A stretch of 64,000 nucleotides of DNA from Martelella sp. AD-3 (GTDB taxonomy: Bacteria > Pseudomonadota > Alphaproteobacteria > Rhizobiales > Rhizobiaceae). The stretch spans positions 3,476,501 through 3,540,500 of the forward strand of contig NZ_CP014275.1 in assembly GCF_001578105.1 (NCBI RefSeq). The letters run 5' to 3'. Below are positions 26,605-35,886 of this stretch, one piece after another. The first letter of the stretch is position 1, and the number at the start of each line of letters is the position of its first letter. Position numbers and translations under genes: made by a program. The notes beneath the pieces were generated by a model. That model was not told the DNA's origin and ran no database searches. It saw nothing but the letters and a program-made list of their open reading frames with translations.

Positions 26605-26642
26605 CCCGCAAGCGCTTCCCTTAGGCGCTTGCGGGCTCTTTT
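26605..26642 (+). terminator. Rho-independent terminator of the 20.5-26.5 kb operon
   Basis: CCCGCAAGCGC (26605-26615) pairs perfectly with GCGCTTGCGGG (26625-26635), loop TTCCCTTAG, then CTCTTTT. It lies 57 bp after the reductase stop and separates the operon from the fructosidase gene. Confidence 0.88.
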
Positions 26643-26763
26643 GAGCGAGGCCGCAAGCCCCGTCGCACTCTGTTTGCGCGGGATTGGCTGTGGCTTTCAG
26701 GAAATACCGCATGGTTCAGGGGGCATTGCCCCGCCATGCGCCAGCAGCGGGGAACAGGGCCGA

Positions 26764-28479
26764 ATGTCCATGCTTGAGCAGAAAACCGCCGACGAGACCC
26801 GCCTGCGCAAATTGCGCGGCACCGTACCGGTCAATGCCGTGCTTCATGTCTGGCTGAAGGCCATTCACCCGCATGCGCCCGCCGAAATCCAGCTTTCGCT
26901 CAACGGCCAACTGTTCGGCAATATCTTCGCCCAGAACGCGGAAGAGTATGAATTCCGCATGTTCTTCGTGCCGCATGGCGGCGAACTGGAATGTTCCTAC
27001 GATCCGGAAACGACGACGATCTCGGTCGCCTACTGGTTTACAGATGCCAAGGTGCTGGAGGAAGGCATTACCGTGCTGCGCACCCATGCCGCCAATGCCC
27101 CGGCGCCCGCCCCCGGCAGCTATCATTTCCGCCCGCCCTTCGGCTGGATGAACGATCCGAACGGCTTCGGCCGCTTCAACGGCTCGGCGCATCTCTTCTA
27201 CCAGCATTATTCACACGGGCTGACCTGGAACACCATGCACTGGGGCCACGCGATCTCGGAGGATTACCTGCACTGGCGGCACATGCCGATCTTCCTGTTC
27301 CCCTCCGAAGACCTCACCCACCGCCCGGACAAGCGCGGCGGCGCCTTTTCCGGCTCGGCGATCCCGCTGGAAAATTCCGCCGGCATTCGCGTGTTCTTCA
27401 CCGAACATGTGATCGAGCGCGCGCCCGAACGCGAAATCCAGATGGTCGCCACCTCGCAATCGCTGATCTTCGCCGGCGCGGCCAAGCCGCTGATCGACAA
27501 ACGGCCGGAGCTGGAAGGACTGACGCTCGACTTCCGCGACCCGTACGTTTTCCGGGGGCCTGACGGCTACTGGAAAATGCTGCTTGGCAGCCGCCAGGGC
27601 GAGGAAGGCGTGGTCCTCCTCTACCAGACGGCCGACCTGACGGCGGCAAGCGGCTGGGAGTTCGTCGAAATCCTGCACCGTGAGGGCCGGTTCAATACCC
27701 AGGTTGTCGAGTGTCCCTGCCTGCTGCCGCTCGACGGCCCGGCCGGCGACCCGCAGACCCATTGGGTGCTGGTCTGCGGACTGATGCACAGCCACCACGA
27801 GGAAACCGGCCGCAGGAACCTGACCATGGCGACCGTCGGCCATTTCGACGGCAAGCATTTCACGCCCCAATTCGAGCAGGAACTCGATTTCGCCACGGAC
27901 AACTACGCCTTCCAGGCCTTTCTCGACCAGGGCCGCCCGGTCGGTATTGGCTGGCTGGCCAACTGGGCCGATGCCGCGCCGGAAATCGACTTTCCGACGG
28001 CGATGACCCTGCCGCGCAACCTTGTCTATGACGCAGCCGACAACACGCTTCTGACGCCGCCGATCGAGGGCGTGGAAATGCTGCGCGACGCGTTGATCGA
28101 TGACACCGCCCTTGCCGCCGGCGAGCCGGTGATGCTGGAAAAGGGCCAGGCCGAGGTCGTGATCGAGCTTGACCGCAATGACGGGCCGTTCGAAATTGAC
28201 CTCTACCACAACAATATCGAGATCACGGTGAAGATCGATGCTGAGGGGATGAGGCTTCTCTATATGGACGACAGCAAGACGCCGACGCCCGACTATATCG
28301 CCCCCGGCGCCAATCCGAGCCATTTGCGGCTGTTCCTCGACATCGGTTCAGTCGAAGTGTTTGCTGACAACGGCCGCTGGGCCGGCACAAAGCGCATCGC
28401 CGGCTTCGACCCGATCCACTCGATGCGAATCCGCGAAGGCGCGATCAAATCGGCAAAGGTCTGGTCGCTGGCGCTTTGA
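26764..28479 (+). CDS. Glycoside hydrolase family 32 (beta-fructosidase)
   Basis: A 571-residue GH32 enzyme. The five-bladed propeller carries the nucleophile motif GWMNDPNG (Asp131), the transition-state motif DFRDP (256-260) and the acid/base motif VECP (Glu316). A C-terminal beta-sandwich (about 440-571) is standard. The first 115 residues form an extra beta-rich domain before the propeller, more than most invertases have. No signal peptide is seen, so it should act inside the cell on sucrose or short fructans. The ATG at 26764 follows GGGGAACAGGG. No transporter or regulator for fructans is adjacent. Confidence 0.9.
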   Translation: MSMLEQKTADETRLRKLRGTVPVNAVLHVWLKAIHPHAPAEIQLSLNGQLFGNIFAQNAEEYEFRMFFVPHGGELECSYDPETTTISVAYWFTDAKVLEEGITVLRTHAANAPAPAPGSYHFRPPFGWMNDPNGFGRFNGSAHLFYQHYSHGLTWNTMHWGHAISEDYLHWRHMPIFLFPSEDLTHRPDKRGGAFSGSAIPLENSAGIRVFFTEHVIERAPEREIQMVATSQSLIFAGAAKPLIDKRPELEGLTLDFRDPYVFRGPDGYWKMLLGSRQGEEGVVLLYQTADLTAASGWEFVEILHREGRFNTQVVECPCLLPLDGPAGDPQTHWVLVCGLMHSHHEETGRRNLTMATVGHFDGKHFTPQFEQELDFATDNYAFQAFLDQGRPVGIGWLANWADAAPEIDFPTAMTLPRNLVYDAADNTLLTPPIEGVEMLRDALIDDTALAAGEPVMLEKGQAEVVIELDRNDGPFEIDLYHNNIEITVKIDAEGMRLLYMDDSKTPTPDYIAPGANPSHLRLFLDIGSVEVFADNGRWAGTKRIAGFDPIHSMRIREGAIKSAKVWSLAL

Positions 28480-28490
28480 GGCAGAGCAGA

Positions 28491-28880
28491 TTACGGCAGC
28501 TTGGCCGCCGTGACCTCGACCTCGACCAGAAATTCCGCGCGGGTGAAGCCGGAGACGATCAGCAGGGTCGACACCGGCATGGGATCGGAGATGTAGCGGT
28601 CGCGGACATCCATATAGGCCGGAAAATCCTCGCGCGTCGTCACGTAGCCGGTAATGCGGATCACATCCTCAAACCCCATATCGGCTGCCGCCAGGATTTT
28701 CCCGATCGCCTGGAAGCAGAGCTCCGTCTGCGCGCTGACCGAGCGCGGAATGGCCTCGTCCTGCCCGATGCCGAGCTGGCCGGAGGTGACCAGAAGGCCG
28801 GCGCCCGGCGGCACGTAGAGGCCGTGGCTGTAATTGCCGAAAGGCTTGCGAACGCCGTCAGGGTTGATGCTCTTCTTCAT
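28491..28880 (-). CDS. RidA/YjgF-family protein
   Basis: A 129-residue member of the YjgF/YER057c/UK114 group, which form trimers and hydrolyse reactive enamine/imine intermediates or act in heterocycle catabolism. Visible family features are the N-terminal SHGLYVPPG, the core LLVTSGQLGI and the C-terminal VEVEVTAAK. The conserved Arg of RidA proper (in IxRVTVY-like segments) falls in VIRITGYV, with Arg kept. It is convergent with the fructosidase gene (11-bp gap). Confidence 0.83.
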   Translation of the reverse strand: MKKSINPDGVRKPFGNYSHGLYVPPGAGLLVTSGQLGIGQDEAIPRSVSAQTELCFQAIGKILAAADMGFEDVIRITGYVTTREDFPAYMDVRDRYISDPMPVSTLLIVSGFTRAEFLVEVEVTAAKLP

Positions 28881-29036
28881 GTGAAACCGCCTCGTGAAAA
28901 ACTGTCAAACCGCATGGCCGCACAAGGACCCGGCTGTCAAGCAGCCGTAAGCCCGGACCGAGCGATAATGTAGAGGCCGCGGCGAAAAATATAAGGCGGC
29001 ACGGCGCATAATCCCCGATATTCCCGCCCTGCCCTC

Positions 29037-29738
29037 TTATTCGTCCGCCGGATCCTCCGGCAATTGCCAGTCCACCGGTTCCATGCCCTGCTCCAGAAGG
29101 AACTGGTTGGCTTTGGAAAAATGGCGACATCCGAAAAAACCGTTATGGGCGGAGAGCGGCGAGGGATGCGGCGCCTTCAGCACCAGATGCCGTGACCTGT
29201 CCACAAAGGAGGCCTTTTTCTGCGCATAGGCGCCCCAGAGCATGAACACCACATGGGGGCATTCGTCATTGACCGCGCGGATGACGGCGTCGGTGAATTG
29301 CTCCCAGCCCTTGCCGCGATGGGAGGCAGCCGCCGCCTGGCGCACGGTGAGAACGGAATTCAACAGCAGCACGCCCTGGCGCGCCCAGTGTTCGAGAAAG
29401 CCGTGATTGACCTTCTGGAACCCGACATCGGTAGCCAGTTCCTTGTAGATATTGACCAGTGACGGCGGCACGCGCACGCCCGGCTGCACGGAGAAACAGA
29501 GCCCGTGGGCCTGTCCCGGGCCATGATAGGGATCCTGCCCGAGAATGACGATACGCACGTTTTCAAGCGGCGTCAGGTCGAGCGCGCGGAAATACTCGCT
29601 CCCCTTCGGGAAAACGGTCTGTCCGGCACGCTTCTCCTCCACCAGAAAGGAGCGGAGTTCGGCCATATAGGCGCTCTCGAATTCCGGCTTGAGTTTCCCC
29701 CGCCAGCCGTCCTCAAGCCTGATCTCGCTCTCTGCCAT
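29037..29738 (-). CDS. ung: Uracil-DNA glycosylase (family 1)
   Basis: A 233-residue UDG with the water-activating motif GQDPYHGPGQAHGLCFSV (Asp and His) and the Leu-loop HPSPLSAHNGFFG. It removes uracil from DNA to start base-excision repair. The ATG at 29738 has AAAGGACAGGG upstream; an in-frame start at 29780 is less likely. It is divergent from the DsrE-like gene. Confidence 0.95.
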   Translation of the reverse strand: MAESEIRLEDGWRGKLKPEFESAYMAELRSFLVEEKRAGQTVFPKGSEYFRALDLTPLENVRIVILGQDPYHGPGQAHGLCFSVQPGVRVPPSLVNIYKELATDVGFQKVNHGFLEHWARQGVLLLNSVLTVRQAAAASHRGKGWEQFTDAVIRAVNDECPHVVFMLWGAYAQKKASFVDRSRHLVLKAPHPSPLSAHNGFFGCRHFSKANQFLLEQGMEPVDWQLPEDPADE

Positions 29739-29871
29739 CGCACCCTGTCCTTTCTCAGATGCTCTCCTTGTTATCCCCACCGTCGCGACGATGCAATTCT
29801 CTGCGAAAATGTCACACTTGCACGCACATTACCGCGTATTAGGTTTGGAACGACAAAGGAGGACCTTTAAA

Positions 29872-30243
29872 ATGCAGCCAACCGCTTTCGTATCGACACT
29901 CTTCGACGGCAAATCCAACCCGAACAAGGTCACGGTCGCCTTCACCATGGCAGTCAACGCCCTTGCCAAGGGGCACAGCGCCACCATGATCCTGATGGCC
30001 GAGGCCGTGGAACTCGGCCGTCCCGGCGCCACCGAAGGCATGGCGATCGGCGCGCCGTTCGATCCCGTCCCCGATCTTCTGGCACGGTTTCGCGAGGCCG
30101 GCGGCAGGATCGCCATCTGCGGCGCCTGCATGAAGCATAACGGCTTCACCGCGGAAGACATGGACCCGGAATTCGAGATCATCACCGCCCCCGACGTGAT
30201 CGATCTTCTCATGAATGCGGAAGGCTCCCTGCAGATCACCTGA
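29872..30243 (+). CDS. DsrE/DsrF-like family protein
   Basis: A 123-residue protein with the DsrE-like Rossmann-type fold: N-terminal beta strand AFVSTLF, a helix after NPNKVTVAFTMAVNALAKGH and a cysteine pair in AICGACMKHNG (Cys83, Cys86), placed like the sulfur-carrying Cys of the family. Members relay sulfur or act as small redox proteins. The ATG at 29872 has a perfect AAAGGAGGACC ribosome site. It stands between ung and an ABC operon without an obvious partner. Confidence 0.8.
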   Translation: MQPTAFVSTLFDGKSNPNKVTVAFTMAVNALAKGHSATMILMAEAVELGRPGATEGMAIGAPFDPVPDLLARFREAGGRIAICGACMKHNGFTAEDMDPEFEIITAPDVIDLLMNAEGSLQIT

Positions 30244-30439
30244 CGCCTCGCCCCGAATGGCGGGATCCCCTTCTCCGCAGCCTCTCCGGCGAGCGGGCCA
30301 ATCGTCATGGCTGCATCAAATAAAGTCGCCGACGACATGGTTCCGGCGTTGACCGGCGCTTTGCGCCGGGCCAAACTGCCGCGCGTGATCCGAGCGCGCG
30401 AAAAGCCGCGCGAGAACAATCCTGACAGGGGGTTTCGAA

Positions 30440-31420
30440 ATGCTCAACTTCAAGAAGGCGGTGCTGGCCACCGCCGCCGTGGCCGCGATTGCGGGTTTTT
30501 CCGCGCCGGCGCTGGCGCAGGACAGCGACGAAAAGACGGTCGCCATCACCTATATCGTCGAACATCCCGCCCTTGACGCCGTGCGCGAGGGCATTATCGA
30601 GAGCCTCGCCGAAAAGGGCTATACCGAAGGCGACAACCTCACCGTTGTCGCCCGCTCCGCCCAGGGCAACATGACGACGCAGACCCAGATCGCCTCCGAG
30701 TTCGCAGGCCTCAAGCCCGATGTCGCGGTCGGCATTTCCACGCCGTCCGCCCAGGCGCTGAAGAATTCGATGGGCGATGCCCCGGTCGTCTTCGCCGCCG
30801 TGACCGATCCGGTCGCCGCCGGCCTCGTCGAAAATCCGGAACACCCGGAAGCCAACATCACCGGCACCTCCGACAAGCAGCCGCCGAAGCCGGCGCTGGA
30901 GCTGATCCAGACGCTGGTGCCCGGCGTCAAGACCATCGGCGTCATCTACAATCCGGGCGAAGCCAACTCGGTGGTTCAGGTGGACGAGATCAAGGCGGCC
31001 GCCGGCGAACTCGGCCTCGAAGTCGTCGACAGCCCCGCCGCCCAGTCGACCATGGTGCCGGACGCGGCGCGCAACCTCGTCGGCAAGGCCGATGCGATCC
31101 TGCTGCCGACCGACAATTCGGTGATCTCGGTGCTTGAGGCCATCATCACCGTCGGCGAGCGCGCCAAACTCCCGGTCTTCACCACGGATACGGATTCCGT
31201 CGAGCGCGGCGCGGTTGCGGCCCTTGGCTTCAACTATGCCGAAATGGGCAAGGTCACCGGCGACATGGTTGCCGAAATCCTCGCCGGCAAATCCCCGTCG
31301 GAAATCGCCGTCGTCGTGCCCGGCAACCAGGACCTGTTCCTCAACATGAAGGCTGCCGAAGCCATGGGCATCACGGTTCCCGACAGCGTCAAGGACAGCG
31401 CCAAGAAGGTCATCGAATAA
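30440..31420 (+). CDS. ABC transporter substrate-binding protein (TrpX-like)
   Basis: A 326-residue periplasmic protein of the ABC_sub_bind family (related to TrpX/Tyr-Trp binders). The signal peptide ends at APALA-QDSD. Family landmarks are GYTEGDNLTVVARSAQGN, the segment PDVAVGISTPSAQALKN and TVGERAKLPVFTTD. It delivers an amino acid or similar ligand to the permease and ATPase that follow. The ribosome site AGGGGG precedes ATG 30440. The next gene starts 1 bp later, unlike the other three binding-protein genes in the window, which are followed by hairpins. Confidence 0.88.
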   Translation: MLNFKKAVLATAAVAAIAGFSAPALAQDSDEKTVAITYIVEHPALDAVREGIIESLAEKGYTEGDNLTVVARSAQGNMTTQTQIASEFAGLKPDVAVGISTPSAQALKNSMGDAPVVFAAVTDPVAAGLVENPEHPEANITGTSDKQPPKPALELIQTLVPGVKTIGVIYNPGEANSVVQVDEIKAAAGELGLEVVDSPAAQSTMVPDAARNLVGKADAILLPTDNSVISVLEAIITVGERAKLPVFTTDTDSVERGAVAALGFNYAEMGKVTGDMVAEILAGKSPSEIAVVVPGNQDLFLNMKAAEAMGITVPDSVKDSAKKVIE

Positions 31421-31421
31421 T

Positions 31422-32360
31422 ATGACGCTTTTTGCTCTCGCCGGGGCGTTTGAGACCGGCTTGCTCTTCGCCCTCGTGGCGTTGAGCATCTTTATGTCCT
31501 TTCGGGTTCTCGACTTTCCCGATCTGACGGTGGACGGGAGTTTCCCCTTGGGCGCGGCGGTTTCCGCCGCCGCCATCGTCAACGGCATCGATCCGTTCAT
31601 CGCAACATTCTTCGGCATGCTCGCAGGCGCCGCAGCCGGTTTCGTGACCGGCCTCTTGAACGTGCGCTTCGGCATCATGAACCTGCTCGCCGGCATCCTG
31701 TCGATGGTGGCGCTCTTCTCCGTCAATCTGCGCATCATGGGCAGGCCCAACCTGCCGGTCTACGGTCAGGACACCGTGTTCTCGCGCTTCGAAAGCGTGG
31801 TCGATGCCGGGCTGTGGAGCAATACGATCCTGCTTCTGATCATCGCCATCGGCGCCAAGCTGATTGTCGACTGGTTCCTGAAGACCGAGATCGGCCTCGG
31901 CCTTCGGGCATCCGGCGAAAACCCTGCCATGGCCGAGGCCCAGGGCATCCGAAACGGCGCGATGACACTGCTCGGCATGTCGATCGCCAATGCGCTCTGC
32001 GCGCTCGGCGGTTCGCTCTTTGCCCAGATGCAGGGGGTGGCCGACGTGACCATGGGCGTCGGCACCATCGTCACCGGGCTGGCGGCACTGATTATCGGCG
32101 AGGCGATCCTCGGCCGGCGCACGGTGTTTCTGGCCACGCTCGGCTGCGTCATCGGCGCGGTCGTCTATCGCCTGTTCATTGCGCTTGCGCTTTCCGCCGG
32201 CTTTATCGGCATCCGCCCGCAGGACCTCAACCTGATCACCGCCGTCGTCGTCGCCGTCGCCGTGGTTCTCTCCCAGAGGCGGGGCAAGCGCGGCCGCAAG
32301 CAGCTCTTCAATTTCAAGCTGGTGCGCGGCGCCCAGCAAAATGATGAGGGGCAGGACTGA
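31422..32360 (+). CDS. ABC transporter permease (TrpY-like)
   Basis: A 312-residue inner-membrane permease of the BPD_transp_2 family with about eight to nine membrane helices; the cytoplasmic loop TEIGLGLRASGENPAMAEAQ is the conserved ATPase contact region. It overlaps the ATPase gene by one base. Together with its neighbours it forms a typical three-part TrpXYZ-like importer; specificity is not certain. Confidence 0.88.
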   Translation: MTLFALAGAFETGLLFALVALSIFMSFRVLDFPDLTVDGSFPLGAAVSAAAIVNGIDPFIATFFGMLAGAAAGFVTGLLNVRFGIMNLLAGILSMVALFSVNLRIMGRPNLPVYGQDTVFSRFESVVDAGLWSNTILLLIIAIGAKLIVDWFLKTEIGLGLRASGENPAMAEAQGIRNGAMTLLGMSIANALCALGGSLFAQMQGVADVTMGVGTIVTGLAALIIGEAILGRRTVFLATLGCVIGAVVYRLFIALALSAGFIGIRPQDLNLITAVVVAVAVVLSQRRGKRGRKQLFNFKLVRGAQQNDEGQD

Positions 32361-33157
32361 TGCTTTCCCTTTCCGATATCCGCCTCACCTTCAATCCGGG
32401 CACGGCAACGGAAGTCAAGGCGCTGCGCAACGTCTCGATGCAGATCGACGAGGGCGAATTCGTCACCGTGATCGGCTCCAACGGCGCCGGAAAATCGACG
32501 CTTCTTTCGACCGTCGTCGGCACGGTGAAGCCGGATGAGGGCACGGTGAAGCTCGACGGGCTCGATGTGACCGACTGGCCGGCCGCCAAACGCGCACGCT
32601 ATGTCGGCCGGGTGTTCCAGGAACCGCGTCTCGGCACCTGCTCGTCACTGTCAATCGAGGAGAACCTGGCGCTGGCCGCCGCCCGCGGCAAGAAGCGCGG
32701 TCTCGGCCTTGCCCTTGGCCGCAAGGGCCAGAAGGCGATGTTTGCAGAACATCTGGAAAAACTCGGCCTTGGCCTCGAACACCGCATGGGCACGCCGATC
32801 GGCGCGCTGTCGGGCGGCCAACGCCAGGCCGTCAGCCTGTTGATGGCAACGCTGCTGCCGATGAAGATCCTGGTCCTGGACGAACACACGGCAGCGCTCG
32901 ATCCGTCCGCCGCCCACAAGGTGCTGACGCTTTCGGCCGAGATCGCCGAGGAGCGCAAGCTGACGACGCTGATGGTGACCCATTCGATGCGTGACGCGCT
33001 GGCTTATGGCAGCCGCACGCTGATGATGAATGCCGGCCGGATCGTCCTCGACATCAAGGGCGAGGAACGCTCGAGGCTCAGGGTCTCCGACCTGCTGGAA
33101 CGTTTCGGCCGCGCCGCCGGCACGGAGATCGACGACGACCAGTTGGTTCTGGCGTAA
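32360..33157 (+). CDS. ABC transporter ATP-binding protein (TrpZ-like)
   Basis: A 265-residue ATPase with Walker A GSNGAGKST, Q-loop RVFQEPRLGTC, signature LSGGQRQAVSLLMA, Walker B ILVLDEHTAALDP and H-loop MVTHS. The His-Thr after the Walker B Glu is typical of the TrpZ-like branch. It ends the operon; the hairpin beyond belongs to the opposite strand. Confidence 0.9.
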   Translation: MLSLSDIRLTFNPGTATEVKALRNVSMQIDEGEFVTVIGSNGAGKSTLLSTVVGTVKPDEGTVKLDGLDVTDWPAAKRARYVGRVFQEPRLGTCSSLSIEENLALAAARGKKRGLGLALGRKGQKAMFAEHLEKLGLGLEHRMGTPIGALSGGQRQAVSLLMATLLPMKILVLDEHTAALDPSAAHKVLTLSAEIAEERKLTTLMVTHSMRDALAYGSRTLMMNAGRIVLDIKGEERSRLRVSDLLERFGRAAGTEIDDDQLVLA

Positions 33158-33162
33158 GTCAC

Positions 33163-33194
33163 AAAAAAGGCGGCTGACCTTTCGGCCAGCCGCC
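33163..33194 (-). terminator. Rho-independent terminator of the oligogalacturonide operon
   Basis: On the minus strand GGCGGCTGGCC (33194-33184) pairs with the complementary run at 33179-33169 (one A-C mismatch) around a GAAA loop, followed by six T residues (A-run 33163-33168). It lies 29 bp past the stop of the GH28-GH105 gene. Confidence 0.85.
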
Positions 33195-33222
33195 GGCCTC
33201 GGGAGGAAGGCTTTTCCCGTCT

Positions 33223-35817
33223 TCAGGAGCGGGCCAGGAGCTCCGCAAAACCCATCATGAACGGGCCGACGCCCTTGATATCGTCGGGATTGATCGCCTC
33301 GGTCAGGTAATAGCCCGGCGTGCCATCGCGATACTGGCCGTTGAAACCGCCGAGACCGGCGACGCAGACGATGGCTCCGAGCACGCGGCGGCCATCGGCA
33401 TCGACCTCGAACGCATTCTTGTATAGCGCCTCGAAGGCCTTGCGACCGATAGCGGCGCCGGCGCCGAGGCGAAGCCTGTCAGCCTTCAGATACGCATAGG
33501 CGAACATGGCCGTTGCCGAACTTTCTGCATAATTTCCCCCGAGATCCGGACGATCCGGGACCTGCAGCCAGCGGCCATCGGCCGTCCTCAGCGCGGCGAG
33601 CCGTTCGGCAAGGGCCGCCCACCGGACGACGATCGCATCGCGTTTTTCACCTTCCGGCAGGCATTCGATGAGATCGACCATGGCCATGGCCGCCCAGCCG
33701 ATGGCGCGTGACCAGTGGGCCGGCGACTGGCCGGTGTCGGGGTTGGCCCAAGGCTGTGCCTTTGCGGAATCATAGGCGTGGCGATAAAGACGGCTGTCGG
33801 CATCATAGGTGAGTTCGAGCCCCGCCAGCAATTCGTCGGCGGCCTCGGCGACCAGGTCCGGCCTGTCGAAGGCAAGACCGTATTCCGCCTTGAACGGCAG
33901 GCCCATATAGAGACCGTCGAGCCAGACCTGTTCGGGATAGCGATGCTTGTGCCAGTGCGGCCCTTCCTTGACGCGCGGATGATCCGCCAACTGCGCGACC
34001 AGCCGATCGGCGGCCTTGCGGTAGCGCGGATCGTCGGTGCGCCGCGCCAGCCACACCAGGGCTCGGCCGGACAAAATGTTGTCGATATTGAAATCCTCGG
34101 CCGCGTAGCCGTTCATCACGCCGTCTTCATCGACCTGCGCGCTGACGTGGCGGACGAGATGATCGAACCAGCGCACTTCGCCGGTCGCCTCGTAAAGCGC
34201 GATCAGCCCGCGATAGAGGCAGCCATCCTCATAGCAGAGCGCCCCGCCCTTATAGGCGCGATAGTCGGCGGCATATTCGTCGCAATAGCGCAGAAGCGCC
34301 TGACGGTAATAGGGCTCTTCCGCCCCTTCCCTGACGAAAACGACATTCCTGGCGGTAACGGCCGCGTTCTCGGCAATGATGCCGCCATGGCGCACCGAGT
34401 CGATATGGCAGGCCATGACCGGCGGCTGGGCCTCGGCGTCCGGCGCATAGGAGACGGTATAGTCCTCGATCGTTACATTCTCGATCGGCATTTCCGGCAG
34501 GCCGTAAAAGGCGGCAGCGGCGGTGTGGACATTGCGCGCGACGATGCGGCGGAAGGTGATGTCCGACATGCGCGGCGTCACCGCGCTGGCAGGGTGCGGA
34601 TCGCGCGATTGCACATAATCCGACTTGCCGTCGGCGTCGCAGAAATAGAAGGCGTTCATCACAAAGGGGCTGACGACATTGTCCATGTCGCAATCCTCAA
34701 CCAGGATGCGGGAAACGAAGCCGCCGCGTCCGCGCCGGGTCTTTACGCGAAGGCCGCGATCCGTATCGCGCATCTCGCAGCGCGCCACGGTGACGCCGGA
34801 AACCGTGCCGCTCATTTCCGAGCCGATGACGACGCCGCCATGGCCGCATTCCATGAAGCAGTTTTCGATGCGGATATTGCGCGTCGGGCCGTCGAGACCG
34901 CCTTTCGGATCGCGCTTGCCCGCCTTGATGGCGATGCAGTCGTCGCCGACGGAGAAGCGGATGCCGCGCATGCGGACATTTTCGCAGCATTCCGGATCGA
35001 AGCCATCGGTGTTGGGTGAATCGGGGTCACTCTCGATCTTCACATCGGCAACGAGCATGTCGCGTGTAAAGACCGGGTGGACCATCCAGGCCGGGGAGTT
35101 GCGGACGGTGACGCCGGTGACCGTGACATGTTCGCAGCGGTTGAGGAACAGGCTGCGCGGACGGCGCGCGCCATTGCGGGTTTCCTTGTGCCAGCTCCAC
35201 CAGTCGCCGCGGTCACCGCCGGCATCGATGACGCCCCCGCCGACAATGGCAATGCCGGACGCGTTGACGGCGGTCAGCAGGCTGGCGTAGCAGGCCTCTG
35301 CCACGCCTTCCCAGGTGCCGAGCACGCGGCCGTCTTCGTCACGGGCGGGCAGGATCGGGTACTGGTCGCGGTCGGCAATGCCATAAAGCACGGCGCCGGC
35401 ATCGAGCTGCAACGTCAGGCCGGATTTCAGGAAAAGCGGGCCGCTCTTCCACACACCCGGACCGAAACGGAGCGTCGCGCCCTCGGGCAGGCCATCGATC
35501 GCCTTCTGCAGCGCGGGGGCATTGTTTTCCGATTGCAGGCTTGCGCCGCAGGCGGCAACATCGACGAATGCGCTTTCGTTTCCTGTCACGAAATCGAAGA
35601 CTTCTCCGCCCGCAACCAGACGATAGGCGGTGTGCGGCTCAAGGCCGTTGATCGAGAACACCGTGCGCTCGCTCACGCCTTCGGCCACCGTTTCATCGGT
35701 GCTCTCCATTGCAAGCCGCCAGGAAACGGGCGCCTTGAGGAAATATTTGTTCTCGCCGGAAAAGACAGCAAAGGTCACCGTCCTCGCCGAGACAGCGAGC
35801 AGCTCGATGGCAGTCAT
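33223..35817 (-). CDS. GH28-GH105 fusion, cytoplasmic oligogalacturonide hydrolase
   Basis: An 864-residue two-enzyme fusion. After an immunoglobulin-like N-terminal piece (about 1-80), a GH28 beta-helix spans about 85-495 with all catalytic motifs: SPNTDGFD (268-275), GDDCIAIK (292-299), CGHGG (325-329) and RVKT (358-361). A GH105 alpha/alpha-barrel follows (about 500-864) with VWLDGLYMGLPF (general acid Asp635) and WSRAIGWAAMAMVD (703-716). GH28 cuts galacturonan; GH105 frees the unsaturated uronate from chain ends. No signal peptide is present, so it should act on imported oligomers. It is the last gene after the Tog-like transporter. ATG 35817 or GTG 35820 may start it. Confidence 0.9.
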   Translation of the reverse strand: MTAIELLAVSARTVTFAVFSGENKYFLKAPVSWRLAMESTDETVAEGVSERTVFSINGLEPHTAYRLVAGGEVFDFVTGNESAFVDVAACGASLQSENNAPALQKAIDGLPEGATLRFGPGVWKSGPLFLKSGLTLQLDAGAVLYGIADRDQYPILPARDEDGRVLGTWEGVAEACYASLLTAVNASGIAIVGGGVIDAGGDRGDWWSWHKETRNGARRPRSLFLNRCEHVTVTGVTVRNSPAWMVHPVFTRDMLVADVKIESDPDSPNTDGFDPECCENVRMRGIRFSVGDDCIAIKAGKRDPKGGLDGPTRNIRIENCFMECGHGGVVIGSEMSGTVSGVTVARCEMRDTDRGLRVKTRRGRGGFVSRILVEDCDMDNVVSPFVMNAFYFCDADGKSDYVQSRDPHPASAVTPRMSDITFRRIVARNVHTAAAAFYGLPEMPIENVTIEDYTVSYAPDAEAQPPVMACHIDSVRHGGIIAENAAVTARNVVFVREGAEEPYYRQALLRYCDEYAADYRAYKGGALCYEDGCLYRGLIALYEATGEVRWFDHLVRHVSAQVDEDGVMNGYAAEDFNIDNILSGRALVWLARRTDDPRYRKAADRLVAQLADHPRVKEGPHWHKHRYPEQVWLDGLYMGLPFKAEYGLAFDRPDLVAEAADELLAGLELTYDADSRLYRHAYDSAKAQPWANPDTGQSPAHWSRAIGWAAMAMVDLIECLPEGEKRDAIVVRWAALAERLAALRTADGRWLQVPDRPDLGGNYAESSATAMFAYAYLKADRLRLGAGAAIGRKAFEALYKNAFEVDADGRRVLGAIVCVAGLGGFNGQYRDGTPGYYLTEAINPDDIKGVGPFMMGFAELLARS

Positions 35818-35847
35818 CACAATCGTCCAAAAAGGATTTGGGAAAGA

Positions 35848-35875
35848 GGGGGCGGCGGCAAGAAGCGCCGCCCCC
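35848..35875 (-). other. Intercistronic hairpin after Tog-like binding-protein gene
   Basis: GGGGGCGGCG (35848-35857) and CGCCGCCCCC (35866-35875) are perfect inverted repeats with an 8-nt loop and no T-run, placed between the binding-protein gene and the GH28-GH105 gene. Likely an mRNA-stabilising or attenuating hairpin. Confidence 0.55.
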
Positions 35876-35886
35876 GGAAGGCTTGG

